Positions 36,135 to 49,997 of a stretch of 64,000 nucleotides of DNA are shown here, one piece after another. Location of the stretch: the NCBI GenBank assembly GCA_007753675.1, contig CP036432.1, positions 4,624,394-4,688,393 on the forward strand, given 5' to 3'. Both the position numbers and the translations under genes were made by a program. A model generated the notes under the pieces. It searched no databases. It worked only from the letters and a program-made list of their open reading frames with translations, and was not told the origin of the DNA. Each line of letters opens with the position of its first letter. The stretch's first letter is position 1. Source of the DNA: Stieleria magnilauensis (GTDB lineage Bacteria; Planctomycetota; Planctomycetia; Pirellulales; Pirellulaceae).

Positions 36135-38039
36135 TTACTTGACCATTTCTTCGATCACAGCGTCCAGTTCGGCGGCGCGAACGTTGTGTCGCACCACGGT
36201 GCCGTCTTTGTCGACCAGCATCATCGTCGGCAGCGTTTGCACGCCGAAGGCTTTGGAGAGCCGGCTCGATTCCAAACCGCCCTCTTCGAACAACTGAATC
36301 CACGGCAGTCGGTTCTCTCGGAGGAACGCTTCGGCATCGCCACGCCGTGCATCGACGTTGATGCCGACCAGCGTCAACCCTTCTCGCTTGTAGCGGCCCT
36401 GCAGACGGCTGAGCAGTTTCATGTCTTGCTTGCAGGGTTCGCACCAGGTTGCCCAGTAGTGGACGACCACCGGTCGACCGCGAAGCTGTGAAAGCTTGAA
36501 CGATTTGCCGTCGATGGTCGTGCCGTCGAGTTCGATTTTGCGTCCCACCGACTCCAGCCGCCGAACGGCGCCGGCGGCCTTTTCGCCGGCCTCGGTGCCT
36601 TTGTATCCGTCACGTACTTTGCGGTAGTACGCCAACGCTTCTTTCTCGTTGTCTTCGAACTCTTTGGCGAGCGCCAATTGAAGCATCGCTTGTGCGGATT
36701 CGATCGTCTGGGGGTGGGCATCGACGAAGGCGGCGAGCGTTTCCAGGTACCACATTTGGACCTTCTCAAAATCCGCATCCGGCGTTTGCTTGAGCACGTA
36801 TTCGGCTTGGATGGCCTGGTAATCGGCATAGGCCGCCAACGCGTCATTGGCCCGGGCAAATTTGCCGGCCACGCGTTTCAGCCGGTCCAGCCCGTCGGGG
36901 TATTGTCCGCTCTGCACCGCGACACTGACGGTGTCGACCAACTGACGTGTCCAGGTCGCCCGGTCCTCGTCATTGCCAGAGCCCGCGATCAGTTTTTCGA
37001 CTAGATCGGCGCGGGCGGCGTGCAGCGCCGGCAGCCCCGCTTCGGGGGCCGACGCCAGTTTCTTGTCGAGCGATTCGAGCTGGGTGACCAGAGCCTGGAG
37101 CCCTGAATCGGACGTCGGTGACAAAGCGGTTGCCGCACCACCGGGGGTAAAGAACAGGCCGCTGGACTGGGTCAACGCACCGTCGTCGCCGACGTTAGGC
37201 AACGAGACCATCCGCCAGCGATCACCGACCTGGACCAGCGTACCGACCATCAATTGTCCGCTTTGCCCACCGTTTTCGTACATGGCGACGACATTTTCGT
37301 AGACCACCAGGTCCTTCGTGCTGCCGTTGGTGCCTTCGGGAACCAGCCCGGGAGCCGGGGCTGCAAATTGAAGCCACTCCGTTTCGGGACCGATGGCGGT
37401 TTGTGATTTTGCCAGATCGGCAAAGTTCCGCGCCGCCAGCTTGGCTTTCATTTCAAGTTCCGCCAGCTTGGCCTCCCCGAGCCCGAGGGACGCCAGTTCC
37501 GCGGGGGTGGCCAGCAAACGGGCGAAACGACGCGGGTCCTTGTCGCGGAGCGCAGCGACGACTTCGGCGGAAACCTCTTCGGCGGAGATTCGTCGCCAGG
37601 CATCGATACGGCCGTCTTCGTCCTGATCCACCCCCCAACGGGTGCCCGTGTTCCCGAGCCACCGATACTGGTCGGCTTTGCCGTTGAAATCCGCATCGAT
37701 GTCGCGGTAGGCCTCCACGCCGTAATTGTAATACGACCAAAGGTCGATCTTTTTGTCGCCGTTGGTGTCGACGAAGCGACGCAGCAGGTGGCCGTCGGGT
37801 CCGGTCACTTCCCAGCCGTTTTGGCCGTCTTCGGTGATATCGCTGACCGTGCATTTGGCCACTTGCTCGGCAGGAACAAGCTCATAGTTGGCGTCTTGCT
37901 GCAGCGGTTTAAGAGAAAGTGCCTGGGCGGCGGTGGGGCTTTGCGCGACGGCGGGGTGGGCCAAACCGGCCTGAATCGCCGTGGCAGCCGCGAAAAGCCC
38001 CGCGCCGAGCCACTTGGGAAGCCGCGTGTTGCGGAACAT
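36135..38039 (-). CDS. Large TlpA-like thioredoxin protein with calcium-loop-like repeats
   Basis: 634 residues from the ATG at 38039, which gives a signal peptide (WLGAGLFAAATAIQAGLAHP). The C-terminal domain (about 495-634) is a TlpA/ResA-type thioredoxin fold with WATWCEPCK, redox C533/C536, and the cis-Pro region VQTLPTMMLVD. Near residues 90-150 there are three Asp-rich loops (DTNGDKKID, DIDADFNGKAD, DQDEDGRID) like EF-hand or thrombospondin type-3 calcium loops. A helical region of about 250 residues links them. It is periplasmic, probably a disulfide reductase coupled to an unknown client. It is divergent from the rRNA operon. Confidence 0.8.
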   Translation of the reverse strand: MFRNTRLPKWLGAGLFAAATAIQAGLAHPAVAQSPTAAQALSLKPLQQDANYELVPAEQVAKCTVSDITEDGQNGWEVTGPDGHLLRRFVDTNGDKKIDLWSYYNYGVEAYRDIDADFNGKADQYRWLGNTGTRWGVDQDEDGRIDAWRRISAEEVSAEVVAALRDKDPRRFARLLATPAELASLGLGEAKLAELEMKAKLAARNFADLAKSQTAIGPETEWLQFAAPAPGLVPEGTNGSTKDLVVYENVVAMYENGGQSGQLMVGTLVQVGDRWRMVSLPNVGDDGALTQSSGLFFTPGGAATALSPTSDSGLQALVTQLESLDKKLASAPEAGLPALHAARADLVEKLIAGSGNDEDRATWTRQLVDTVSVAVQSGQYPDGLDRLKRVAGKFARANDALAAYADYQAIQAEYVLKQTPDADFEKVQMWYLETLAAFVDAHPQTIESAQAMLQLALAKEFEDNEKEALAYYRKVRDGYKGTEAGEKAAGAVRRLESVGRKIELDGTTIDGKSFKLSQLRGRPVVVHYWATWCEPCKQDMKLLSRLQGRYKREGLTLVGINVDARRGDAEAFLRENRLPWIQLFEEGGLESSRLSKAFGVQTLPTMMLVDKDGTVVRHNVRAAELDAVIEEMVK

Positions 38040-38348
38040 GGGCGTCACGAAACACGCATCCCAAGCATGCCATTGGCGTCGAGCGTTGACGTTAACCAGG
38101 GCAGGTCGCCGAGTGGAACGATCCATCATCTTCACAGGTGTCCATAGAGTGGGAGAGTTGATACGCCGACTATTTTGACCGAACCCGGGGCTTTGTTGGA
38201 ATGTCGATTTAAGTGAAATGGTCGTTGTGCCGAATAAAACTGGTCCACCGGCAAACAAATCTCGTCCGAGGATTGCTTTGGCGACGGTCGTTCCGGCGGT
38301 TGGTGAGGAATCAGAGAAGCTTTTTTCGCTTAGAATGCCAACTTGGCT

Positions 38349-38376
38349 TTGACAGCCATTTTGGTTTGCGTAAACT
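38349..38376 (+). promoter_or_regulatory. Strong promoter of the tRNA-23S-5S operon
   Basis: A consensus -35 TTGACA (38349-38354), a 16-base spacer and TAAACT (38371-38376) are preceded by a run of T near 38325 that could act as an UP element. Transcription would start near 38383, about 90 bases before the tRNA-Ile gene. Confidence 0.75.
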
Positions 38377-38475
38377 TCTCGCTCGCCCGGCGGGACTTGC
38401 CGTGTGGGACAGCTCTGGCTGGACACTGGTTTGAAAGCGTTGCTTTCACTGCAGATTGTGTTGCCGGGCAAACAA

Positions 38476-38549
38476 GGGCGTGTAGCTCAGTTGGTTAGAG
38501 CGCGTCGCTGATAACGACGAGGTCCCAGATTCGAGTTCTGGCACGCCCA
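38476..38549 (+). tRNA. tRNA-Ile (GAT anticodon)
   Basis: 74 bases with acceptor GGGCGTG/CACGCCC, D-arm GTAGCTCAGTTGGTTAGAGC, anticodon loop CTGATAA (GAT), T-arm ATTCGAGT-type and discriminator A. CCA is not encoded. It is the first gene of the operon, in the place normally held by the 16S-23S spacer. Confidence 0.97.
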
Positions 38550-38636
38550 CTCGGTTGCTTTGCAACCAAAATCGAAGTGAAGTGAAATTTCAACTTTGAA
38601 ATTTCGGATCTGAGATGCACCCACCAGGGTGCCCTC

Positions 38637-38709
38637 GGGGGTATAGCTCAGTTGGGAGAGCGCCTGCTTTGCACGCAGGAGGTCGTCGGTTCAAGTCCGT
38701 CTACCTCCA
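38637..38709 (+). tRNA. tRNA-Ala (TGC anticodon)
   Basis: 73 bases, acceptor GGGGGTA pairing with TACCTCC (one G-U), anticodon stem CCTGC/GCAGG with loop TTTGCAC (TGC), T-loop GGTTCAAGTCC. CCA is not encoded. It lies 87 bases after tRNA-Ile. Confidence 0.97.
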
Positions 38710-39474
38710 CTTCGGTTCGACGGGAATGAAGGCCGGCCGGATTGACAACCACGTCAAGCCGGACCGACCAGGGAAAACGCTCGCCCAGCGCGAGCAAATG
38801 TCATGCCGGCATCGCCTGCGTGTGACCCGCAAGGCGGCCTCGGGCCGTGATTGACGGCGGGTCCAAACGCAAGACGTGCCGCCTGGCAACCCAACCTTTC
38901 CACTCCTGCACGAGGAAAACCTCATTGCAGGACCGCGGTAGGCCGCGGCGGAAGGCTAAGAAAAAGTTTTCTTGGTTTTCCGATGAAGAACGGTTGACGG
39001 CCACGGCCGTCGGCTCTATCTTCCCGCCTCGCTCGTGAGTGACCGCCCGCCGCAGAGTTCTGCGGCGGGCGGCTGCTAACGCAGCGTCCTTCGATTGCAC
39101 CCTGTCGGGGTGCGGTCGGAGAACTGATTTTTGACAATTTGGTTGTTTGGTAATTGGCATCAGTAATCTGCCGGTCAGTTCTTTGAATTGATCGGCGACT
39201 ACAAAGTTCTTCGGAATAAGCGTTGCCAGTGTCGTCCATCGGGCTCCTTAAGCCTGGTGTGATCGGTGCTGGCAGATAGAAGCGAATCTGACAGGATTCT
39301 GTGCGAATACTGAGTTGAGACGTTGTGGCATTGCGATGCAGTGTTGTGACCGATCAATCCAGTCATGTGATATCGTTATGGTGATTAGCATCAACGACGA
39401 ATTGCGATTCTTGGCGTTGAATTGGCTTGGCTTCGGCCGGGTTGATTCGAGTCTTGAGTTCGGGATTTCGTTGG
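38710..39474 (+). other. Long transcribed spacer upstream of 23S rRNA
   Basis: About 765 bases with no gene between tRNA-Ala and 23S. Near the 3' end CGGGATTTCGTTGGCCA (39461-39477) pairs, with two mismatches, with TGGCCATCGATATCCCG (42314-42330) after 23S. This is the expected RNase III processing stalk of pre-23S. A TTGACA occurs at 39131-39136 but has no good -10 at normal spacing. Confidence 0.6.
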
Positions 39475-42317
<2,843 letters not shown>

Positions 42318-42438
42318 CATCGATATCCCGCACTCATGATTCTGTCATGCGTCGCTTCGGATAACGCTTGAGCCGAACGAACTGCCATTACCAAACAACT
42401 GGCCGTGTGCTGGGCGAAATATCCCTCACACGGTCCTT

Positions 42439-42543
42439 TGGCGACCATATCGGAAAGGTCCCACCTGTTCCCATCCCGAACACAGCAGTTAAGCTTTCCG
42501 AGCCGATGATAGTGCCCACCAGCGTGAAAGTAGGTCTCGCCAT
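42439..42543 (+). rRNA. 5S ribosomal RNA
   Basis: About 105 bases. The closing stem TGGCGA/TCGCCA, the GGTCCCACCTGTTCCCATCC loop, the CCGAACACAGCAGTTAAGC segment and GATGATAGTGCCCACC mark domains of 5S rRNA. It lies about 120 bases after 23S. Ends may shift a few bases. Confidence 0.93.
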
Positions 42544-42548
42544 TTTTT

Positions 42549-42586
42549 AAAAAACCCTTCGATGGATTTCCATCGAAGGGTTTTTT
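42549..42586 (+). terminator. Perfect 18-bp terminator of the rRNA operon
   Basis: AAAAAACCCTTCGATGGA is followed by a two-base loop and its exact reverse complement TCCATCGAAGGGTTTTTT. It lies six bases after 5S and can terminate in both directions. Confidence 0.92.
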
Positions 42587-42719
42587 CATGCGGCCAAACA
42601 AACGGGCCGGCGATGCCGGCAACGCCGCTCGCAGATCGCGGGGCGCCAGTCGCCGGTCGCGGGGCGGCAGTGGAAATAGGACCAATGGGACAGATTGGAC
42701 CTATGTGCCCCATACGTCG

Positions 42720-43245
42720 CATGGGTCCCCTGTCCCCAGCTGTCCCCGATAGCCCGGGGTCTGTCCCCGATAGCCTCTTCGATTTTTTGACCAACAAATC
42801 TTTTGACCTGATCACCCCAACGAGAGCGCAGCGTTCGGTGGTGACGCCCTGTTCTGCGTCACGTCTCTGGGAGACAGCAGCGGAGTTGTAGGTCAAAAAA
42901 TGAGATACCCGGGGTCTGTCCCCGAAGTCCTATGCCGAGGCCTGTCCCCGATTCCCTCTCCGATTTTTTGACCAACAAATCTTTTGACCAACATCCCAAG
43001 GAGATCGCAGCGTTCTGTGGTGACGCCCCAGCTCCGCTCCACGCCTCCTTGGAATCTACAGTGGAGGGATTGGTCAAAAAATGGGTTGGTCAAAAAATGA
43101 AAAAATGAGATACCTGGGGCCTGTCCCCGAAGTCCTATGCCGAGGCCCGTCCCCGATTCCCTCTCCGATTTTTTGACCAACAAATCTTTTGACCAACATC
43201 CCAAGGAGATCGCAGCGCTCTGTGAGATACCCGGGGCCCCTCCCC
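42720..43245. repeat. Cluster of TTTTTTGACC and GTCCCCGA repeats
   Basis: Three copies of CGATTTTTTGACCAACAAAT followed by CTTTTGACC occur near 42780, 42961 and 43166. Between them are the reverse form GGTCAAAAAATG (42893-42902, 43073-43100) and repeated CTGTCCCCGA phrases. Each copy is followed by AACG/AAGGAGATCGCAGCGTT/CTCTG-like text, so larger units of about 190 bp are tandemly duplicated. Open frames here are repeat shadows. No gene is supported between 42544 and 43412. Confidence 0.8.
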
Positions 43246-43412
43246 GAAGTCCGTCCCCCAAGTCCCAAGTCCTGTCCTCCAAATCCTTTTTTTGAAATTC
43301 TTCCAGGATTGACGAGCAAATCAGAGCTCGCCAACACTCCGCCTGATGTGCACGCTCGCTTCGGTCTTACTGAGACTGCACCGGTGACTTCGATGACGCA
43401 GAGGATGGAACA

Positions 43413-45140
43413 ATGAAGGACGCGTTGGGTATCGGATTGATACTTTGCCTTGCACTAAACCTTCATTCGGTTTGTGCACAGAATCCATCCCCCGATCCTC
43501 CGTTTTCCGTCTTGGGCAATTCGTCTGGCCCGGCGCTTCAATCGACCGAGACATTCAAACTCCGTGTGATTGACGCCGAAGGTGCTGCCATCGCCGGTGC
43601 CCGCGTGACACCGTGGGCGCTGCGCAGCAGCCAAGGACACGGCAGCTGGACGAGTGACGGCGAAGATCGCTCGGAAACCATGCCGACGTCGGCGCTGACT
43701 GACGAACACGGCGTCGCGATCGTGAAGTACCCGAGACTCCGTGATGTGGGCGAACAAACGAAAACGATCGGAGTCTCCGTCTGGATCGACCACCCCGACT
43801 ATGTCCTTGAAGGTTCCGTCCATCTTGATCTTCCGCACGATCTAACGACGGCCGATCCGGTGACACTCAAACGCGGCACGGACCTGTTTGTCCGCCCGAT
43901 GATTGATGGCCAACCGGCTGCCCCAAAGCTGATCGTCGCCAGCTGGTCCGACAGCCGCAGTTGGAAGGATCCCGGCGTGATGGAAGTGGTCGATTCGGAA
44001 ACGCTGAAAATCCCGTCCATCAAGATCGGTGATGCGAGTGTGCTGTTGATGCGTGTCGAAGATGGTCAAATCACTCACTCCAGCCGGATCGTCGACGTGA
44101 CGCTCTACGCCGATCAGCGCAACGAGATCACGGTTGATCTGAAACCAGTCGTCCCGATCAAAGGTCAACTGGACCCTGTGGTGCCGCGACCGATCCGCAA
44201 TGGACGCGTGGCATATGAAACGCTGAATACTTCAATCGATTACGATCGCGCCGGATTCATCTCGTGGGCTCCCGTATCCGAGAACGGCGACTTTGTGATC
44301 CCGGTGTGGCCGACGGGCGAAGCGATCCAGCTGGCGGGCATCTGTGACGGGTACATCGGCTTGTCGGGTGAAGCACCGCCTGAGGTCTCCAATCCACGCA
44401 ATCCTGATCCCTACCTACGCGCCCAAGTGATACGTCCGGATCGAGGTGCCCCGGTCGTCTTGCAAATGGAACCGTTAGTCCCCTGTGACATCACCGTTGT
44501 GGACGAGCAAGAGCAACCGGTCGAAGGCGTCGAGGTCAGTTCTTGGCCCAATATCCAATGGTGGAACAACGGATCTCAAATCTACTGTGGCACGTTATTG
44601 CGTGGCGAAGACATGATTCGCGTTCGCGACCGCAAACGAGATTACGAGGCGTTTCTCAATGAAGAATACGGCTATCCATTTGAAATCCAAACCGATCGCA
44701 AAGGCAATGGCACATTGATGCTGCCGAAGGGATCTCAAAGCCTGACGGCCGAAGACGATCGGTACGAGATGCCGGCCTTTCTGGGGCGGCGGTACACCAA
44801 GATAGAAATGGTCCCCGGTGAACGCACAAAGATCACGTTGACGGTTCAACAAAAGGGGACGGATCACTTGGGCGAGTGGGACAAACTGGCCGGCGTCGTC
44901 TTTGGATGTTCCACACGCGAAGGCCGAAGAATCTGTGCATTGCCGGAAGTGCGTGAGAAGATGGACGAATTCGCAAAAACCTTTCGCGAAGGCAAGAACC
45001 GCCAAGACCCCAAACTGCTGGCCGAAGCCTTCACGATCGTCGCCGACGCGTTTGTGAAAGCGGGTGACCTCAACGAATCGATGAAATGGCGAAAGAAAGC
45101 TGCCGAGCAGCAGGACAAGGTCGCCAAGGACACGCCCTAG
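43413..45140 (+). CDS. Exported protein with carboxypeptidase-regulatory-like domains, unknown role
   Basis: 575 residues. A signal peptide (DALGIGLILCLALNLHSVCA) follows an ATG with GAGGATGGA just upstream. The mature part begins with a beta-sandwich segment FKLRVIDAEGAAIAGARVTP, a carboxypeptidase regulatory-like (CarboxypepD_reg) start. A similar ITVVDEQEQPVEGVEVSSW opens a second unit near residue 365. The last 100 residues are helical and charged (EKMDEFAKTFREGKNRQDPK ... KWRKKAAEQQDKV). Such beta-sandwich units are found in secreted planctomycete proteins. No enzyme motif is visible. Confidence 0.7.
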   Translation: MKDALGIGLILCLALNLHSVCAQNPSPDPPFSVLGNSSGPALQSTETFKLRVIDAEGAAIAGARVTPWALRSSQGHGSWTSDGEDRSETMPTSALTDEHGVAIVKYPRLRDVGEQTKTIGVSVWIDHPDYVLEGSVHLDLPHDLTTADPVTLKRGTDLFVRPMIDGQPAAPKLIVASWSDSRSWKDPGVMEVVDSETLKIPSIKIGDASVLLMRVEDGQITHSSRIVDVTLYADQRNEITVDLKPVVPIKGQLDPVVPRPIRNGRVAYETLNTSIDYDRAGFISWAPVSENGDFVIPVWPTGEAIQLAGICDGYIGLSGEAPPEVSNPRNPDPYLRAQVIRPDRGAPVVLQMEPLVPCDITVVDEQEQPVEGVEVSSWPNIQWWNNGSQIYCGTLLRGEDMIRVRDRKRDYEAFLNEEYGYPFEIQTDRKGNGTLMLPKGSQSLTAEDDRYEMPAFLGRRYTKIEMVPGERTKITLTVQQKGTDHLGEWDKLAGVVFGCSTREGRRICALPEVREKMDEFAKTFREGKNRQDPKLLAEAFTIVADAFVKAGDLNESMKWRKKAAEQQDKVAKDTP

Positions 45141-45285
45141 TTATTCAGCATGGGCCGATGGGAAGAGGACCGATGGGACAAAAGACGACTTATGGGTCGC
45201 ATTCGTCCCATTTCCCTGGCCAGCGATCGACGAACGATCATCAGCGGCGACACGAGCAACCCAATCATTCCCCGCCGATCGTTCG

Positions 45286-45945
45286 CTACGCGACTGACAT
45301 GATCTTGAAGAACTCTCTGACCCACGGTGATGTTTGCTGCTGATAGGCGACCAGGTAGCGCCGACGCGTGAAGTAATAAATCGCGTTTCCGCCTTGAAAG
45401 ATCACGCTGAGCACGATCACGCTTCCATAGACCGCAACGTTCAGCGTTTGGTAAAGCTGTTGACCGTCAGAACCGAGCAACCGGGAAAGTTCGGGGTTGG
45501 CGCTGATGTCCGGCACGTCCCCCAGCAACATCCACAAACAATAAGCAACGATCAGAGAGAGAAAGCCGACCTGGTTCCAGCCGAGCCAGGAGGTCGCCGA
45601 TGGATCAAGTTTCAATAGCTTGCGGCGCCCCCAAAACTCAAAGAAGCAAACGGTCGAAAGCCCAGCCGTAATCGCCATCCCGTCCGCGCCGAAGAATGCG
45701 AACGGAAACGAGAGCGCCGCAATGACTCCCGTCGTCCAGCCATTGAACGCCGCCACGCGCGCAGCGCGACGAATCGGCCTGATCAAATTCGACGCCGCCA
45801 TCAACTCACGATAATGAGCTTCGTTTAACGGCCCGCCCGACGGGGACGCGATCGGTTCAGCTTCCACGGATCCCGGTCTCCCTGAAATTCCTCGGCTTCG
45901 TTCATCTGGGACCTGGAGGTTAAGGGGCGCAGCGGGTGAAAGCAA
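45286..45945 (-). CDS. Multi-pass membrane protein of unknown function
   Basis: Up to 219 residues. The start is uncertain: TTG at 45945, GTG at 45867 or ATG at 45801. Four hydrophobic segments are visible (GVIAALSFPFAFFGADGMAI, AITAGLSTVCFFEFW, VGFLSLIVAYCLWMLLGDV, VAVYGSVIVLSVIFQGGNAI). A Tyr/Arg-rich loop FTRRRYLVAYQQQ lies near the C-terminus. The pattern resembles small membrane proteins that sit beside other genes in planctomycetes, but no family is recognised. It is convergent with the preceding exported protein. Confidence 0.6.
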   Translation of the reverse strand: MLSPAAPLNLQVPDERSRGISGRPGSVEAEPIASPSGGPLNEAHYRELMAASNLIRPIRRAARVAAFNGWTTGVIAALSFPFAFFGADGMAITAGLSTVCFFEFWGRRKLLKLDPSATSWLGWNQVGFLSLIVAYCLWMLLGDVPDISANPELSRLLGSDGQQLYQTLNVAVYGSVIVLSVIFQGGNAIYYFTRRRYLVAYQQQTSPWVREFFKIMSVA

Positions 45946-45982
45946 GCATCTCGACGAATGATCCGGATACAGTCGACGCTCT

Positions 45983-46160
45983 GTTTCTGGTCAAAAAATG
46001 GGTTGGTCAAAAAATGGTTGCAGTAGTTGGGCTGATGGGGTTCCGGGGAAGTCTCCATGCAACGGCGCGAGAACGCAACACAGAGATTCGGTGAGAGCCC
46101 CATCCAGCCGTCGCTGTTTCATCTTTTGACCAGCCCATTTTTTTTCCCATTTCCCACTGA
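45983..46160. repeat. TTTTTTGACC family element in inverted form
   Basis: TGGTCAAAAAATGGGTTGGT followed by CAAAAAATGG (45987-46016) faces CATCTTTTGACCAGCCCATT followed by a T-run (46121-46147). The enclosed 105 bases contain no gene. Together with 46161-46404 this is the gap upstream of katG, where its promoter must lie. Confidence 0.75.
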
Positions 46161-46329
46161 CGCAGGGGGGTGCGGGCCTGCCGCTGGCTGTCTGCCCCAT
46201 TTTTCAAGGACTGTCCGCGGTCGTCGCTTGAGCATCAATCGCCTTGATGCACCCCGTGCATGACCGGCATGACGGGAATGCATTGGATTCATCGAGTCGA
46301 TCAAGCGAGAATTCCAGACCTTCGACTAG

Positions 46330-48762
<2,433 letters not shown>

Positions 48763-48817
48763 CACGATTCGCCAGCGGCCAATCTCCGCGGGACGCGTCA
48801 GCGCGTGGTATCTGGTC

Positions 48818-48840
48818 GTTCCCAGGCTCAGCCTGGGAAC
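48818..48840. repeat. GTTCCCAGGCT/AGCCTGGGAAC palindrome
   Basis: A short perfect dyad GTTCCCAGGCtcaGCCTGGGAAC after katG. A relative, GTGTTCCCGGGCTTCGCCTG followed by GGAACAC, occurs at 52632-52658 after the arsenic operon. Both lie at the ends of transcripts and may act as terminator/REP elements. Confidence 0.7.
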
Positions 48841-48892
48841 ACCCTGCCTCAGACGGCCCGCGGCCTGCGACGAACCCCTGTGGTGTGTTGTT

Positions 48893-49071
48893 TGTTAGCA
48901 ACAGGGCACGAGCCCAATACCGCTCAATCGACAAGGTCTTGACCAGCGCAAGGCCCGTAGGCTCGCGCCAAACGGCTGATCATCAGTTGACATCAGCCGG
49001 TTCGCGCGAGCGTCCGGGCGCCCCTCAATGTCGATTGAGCGGGGTTGGGCCCACGCCGCTCCGCTAACCGG
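48893..49071. repeat. Nested inverted-repeat element (related, diverged)
   Basis: GTTAGC at 48893 and GCTAAC at about 49066 flank an exact inner pair CCGCTCAATCGACA (48920-48933) and TGTCGATTGAGCGG (49029-49042). The element of about 178 bp sits between katG and arsR, and no gene is supported between 48763 and 49206. The arsR promoter must lie in the last 130 bases. Confidence 0.8.
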
Positions 49072-49206
49072 TGAAATGCCAAACCGGTCGTCCCCCGGAT
49101 GCGCCACGGCGAAAACGAAAATCTCCGCGCGCACTTGACCGAGTCGAAAATGCCGCTTAAGATTCAATCGTTGATCGACGATATACGTTAAAGCGGATGA
49201 AACTCG

Positions 49207-49533
49207 ATGGCTAAAAAACAGTCCAAGAAGAAATGCGATACCTCATCGGTGAAGCTGAAAGCGGATCCGATGGCGGAAGAGCTGGCGAAGCTGGCGTGGG
49301 CGATCGCGCACCCGGCCCGGGTGCAGATCGTGCGTCTGTTGATCGGACGCGATGCGTGCATGTGTGGCGAAATCGTCGACTGCTTGCCGCTGGCCCAGTC
49401 GACCGTCTCGCAGCACTTGAAAATCCTCAAGGAGTCGGGGTTGATCCAGGGCGAAGTCGACGGCCCGAAGGTCTGTTACTGCGTCAATCCCGAACGACTC
49501 GAGCAACTCAAGCAGTGGGTCGCCGCCCTCTGA
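49207..49533 (+). CDS. arsR: ArsR/SmtB-family arsenic-responsive repressor
   Basis: 108 residues. A winged-helix HTH is clear ([20 protein letters not shown], then [19 protein letters not shown]). Metal-sensing thiols are suggested by [10 protein letters not shown] at the start of the recognition unit, similar to the As(III)-sensing CxC of ArsR. It should repress its own operon until arsenite or antimonite binds. The next gene, arsD, follows in 71 bases with its own ribosome site. Confidence 0.9.
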   Translation: MAKKQSKKKCDTSSVKLKADPMAEELAKLAWAIAHPARVQIVRLLIGRDACMCGEIVDCLPLAQSTVSQHLKILKESGLIQGEVDGPKVCYCVNPERLEQLKQWVAAL

Positions 49534-49604
49534 CACCGTTTTTTTTTGCCTGATCGTTCGCCGATCATCGATAGTCGATAACTTTTTCCCGTGGAGGCTT
49601 TCCA

Positions 49605-49976
49605 ATGAGTACGATTCAAATCTACGACCGCGCCATGTGCTGCAGCACCGGAGTCTGTGGCCCCCAGGTGGATCCCGTGTTGCCCAAGTTTGCCGCGGAC
49701 TTGGACTGGTTGACGGCCCAGGGCCATGAGGTCCAACGTTTTAACCTTGCCCAAGATGCGACCGCGTTTGCAAACAACCCGGCGGTTCAAGAAATGCTTG
49801 GTCGCGAAGGCGTCGATTGCTTGCCGCTGATCTATGTCGATGGCCGGATCGTCAGTCGTAGCGATTACCCGAGCCGTGAAAATTTGGCGTTGTGGACGGG
49901 GACGTCGCTCAAACCCGCGCGGACGCTTCCGGTGGCAGGTTCCGGTGGTTGCTGTGGCGACACCGGTTGCTGCTAA
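49605..49976 (+). CDS. arsD: Arsenite metallochaperone/co-repressor ArsD
   Basis: 123 residues; ATG with GTGGAGG upstream. Cysteines C12, C13 and C18 (AMCCSTGVC) match the three As(III)-binding thiols needed to pass arsenite to ArsA. The C-terminal pairs C116/C117 and C122/C123 (GGCCGDTGCC) match the vicinal cysteine pairs of the plasmid R773 protein. It acts in the cytoplasm with the ATPase encoded 21 bases downstream. Confidence 0.95.
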   Translation: MSTIQIYDRAMCCSTGVCGPQVDPVLPKFAADLDWLTAQGHEVQRFNLAQDATAFANNPAVQEMLGREGVDCLPLIYVDGRIVSRSDYPSRENLALWTGTSLKPARTLPVAGSGGCCGDTGCC

Positions 49977-49997
49977 GGATCCAATCAGGAGAGAGAG

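Noticed and set aside
38615-38854. Open frame across tRNA-Ala
   Set aside because: The tRNA folds perfectly, so the frame is spurious.
39131-39136. TTGACA as an internal promoter before 23S
   Set aside because: No -10 element lies at acceptable spacing (16-18 bases).
42720-43245. CRISPR-like array
   Set aside because: Units are long, unevenly spaced and inverted in part, with no cas genes or uniform spacers.
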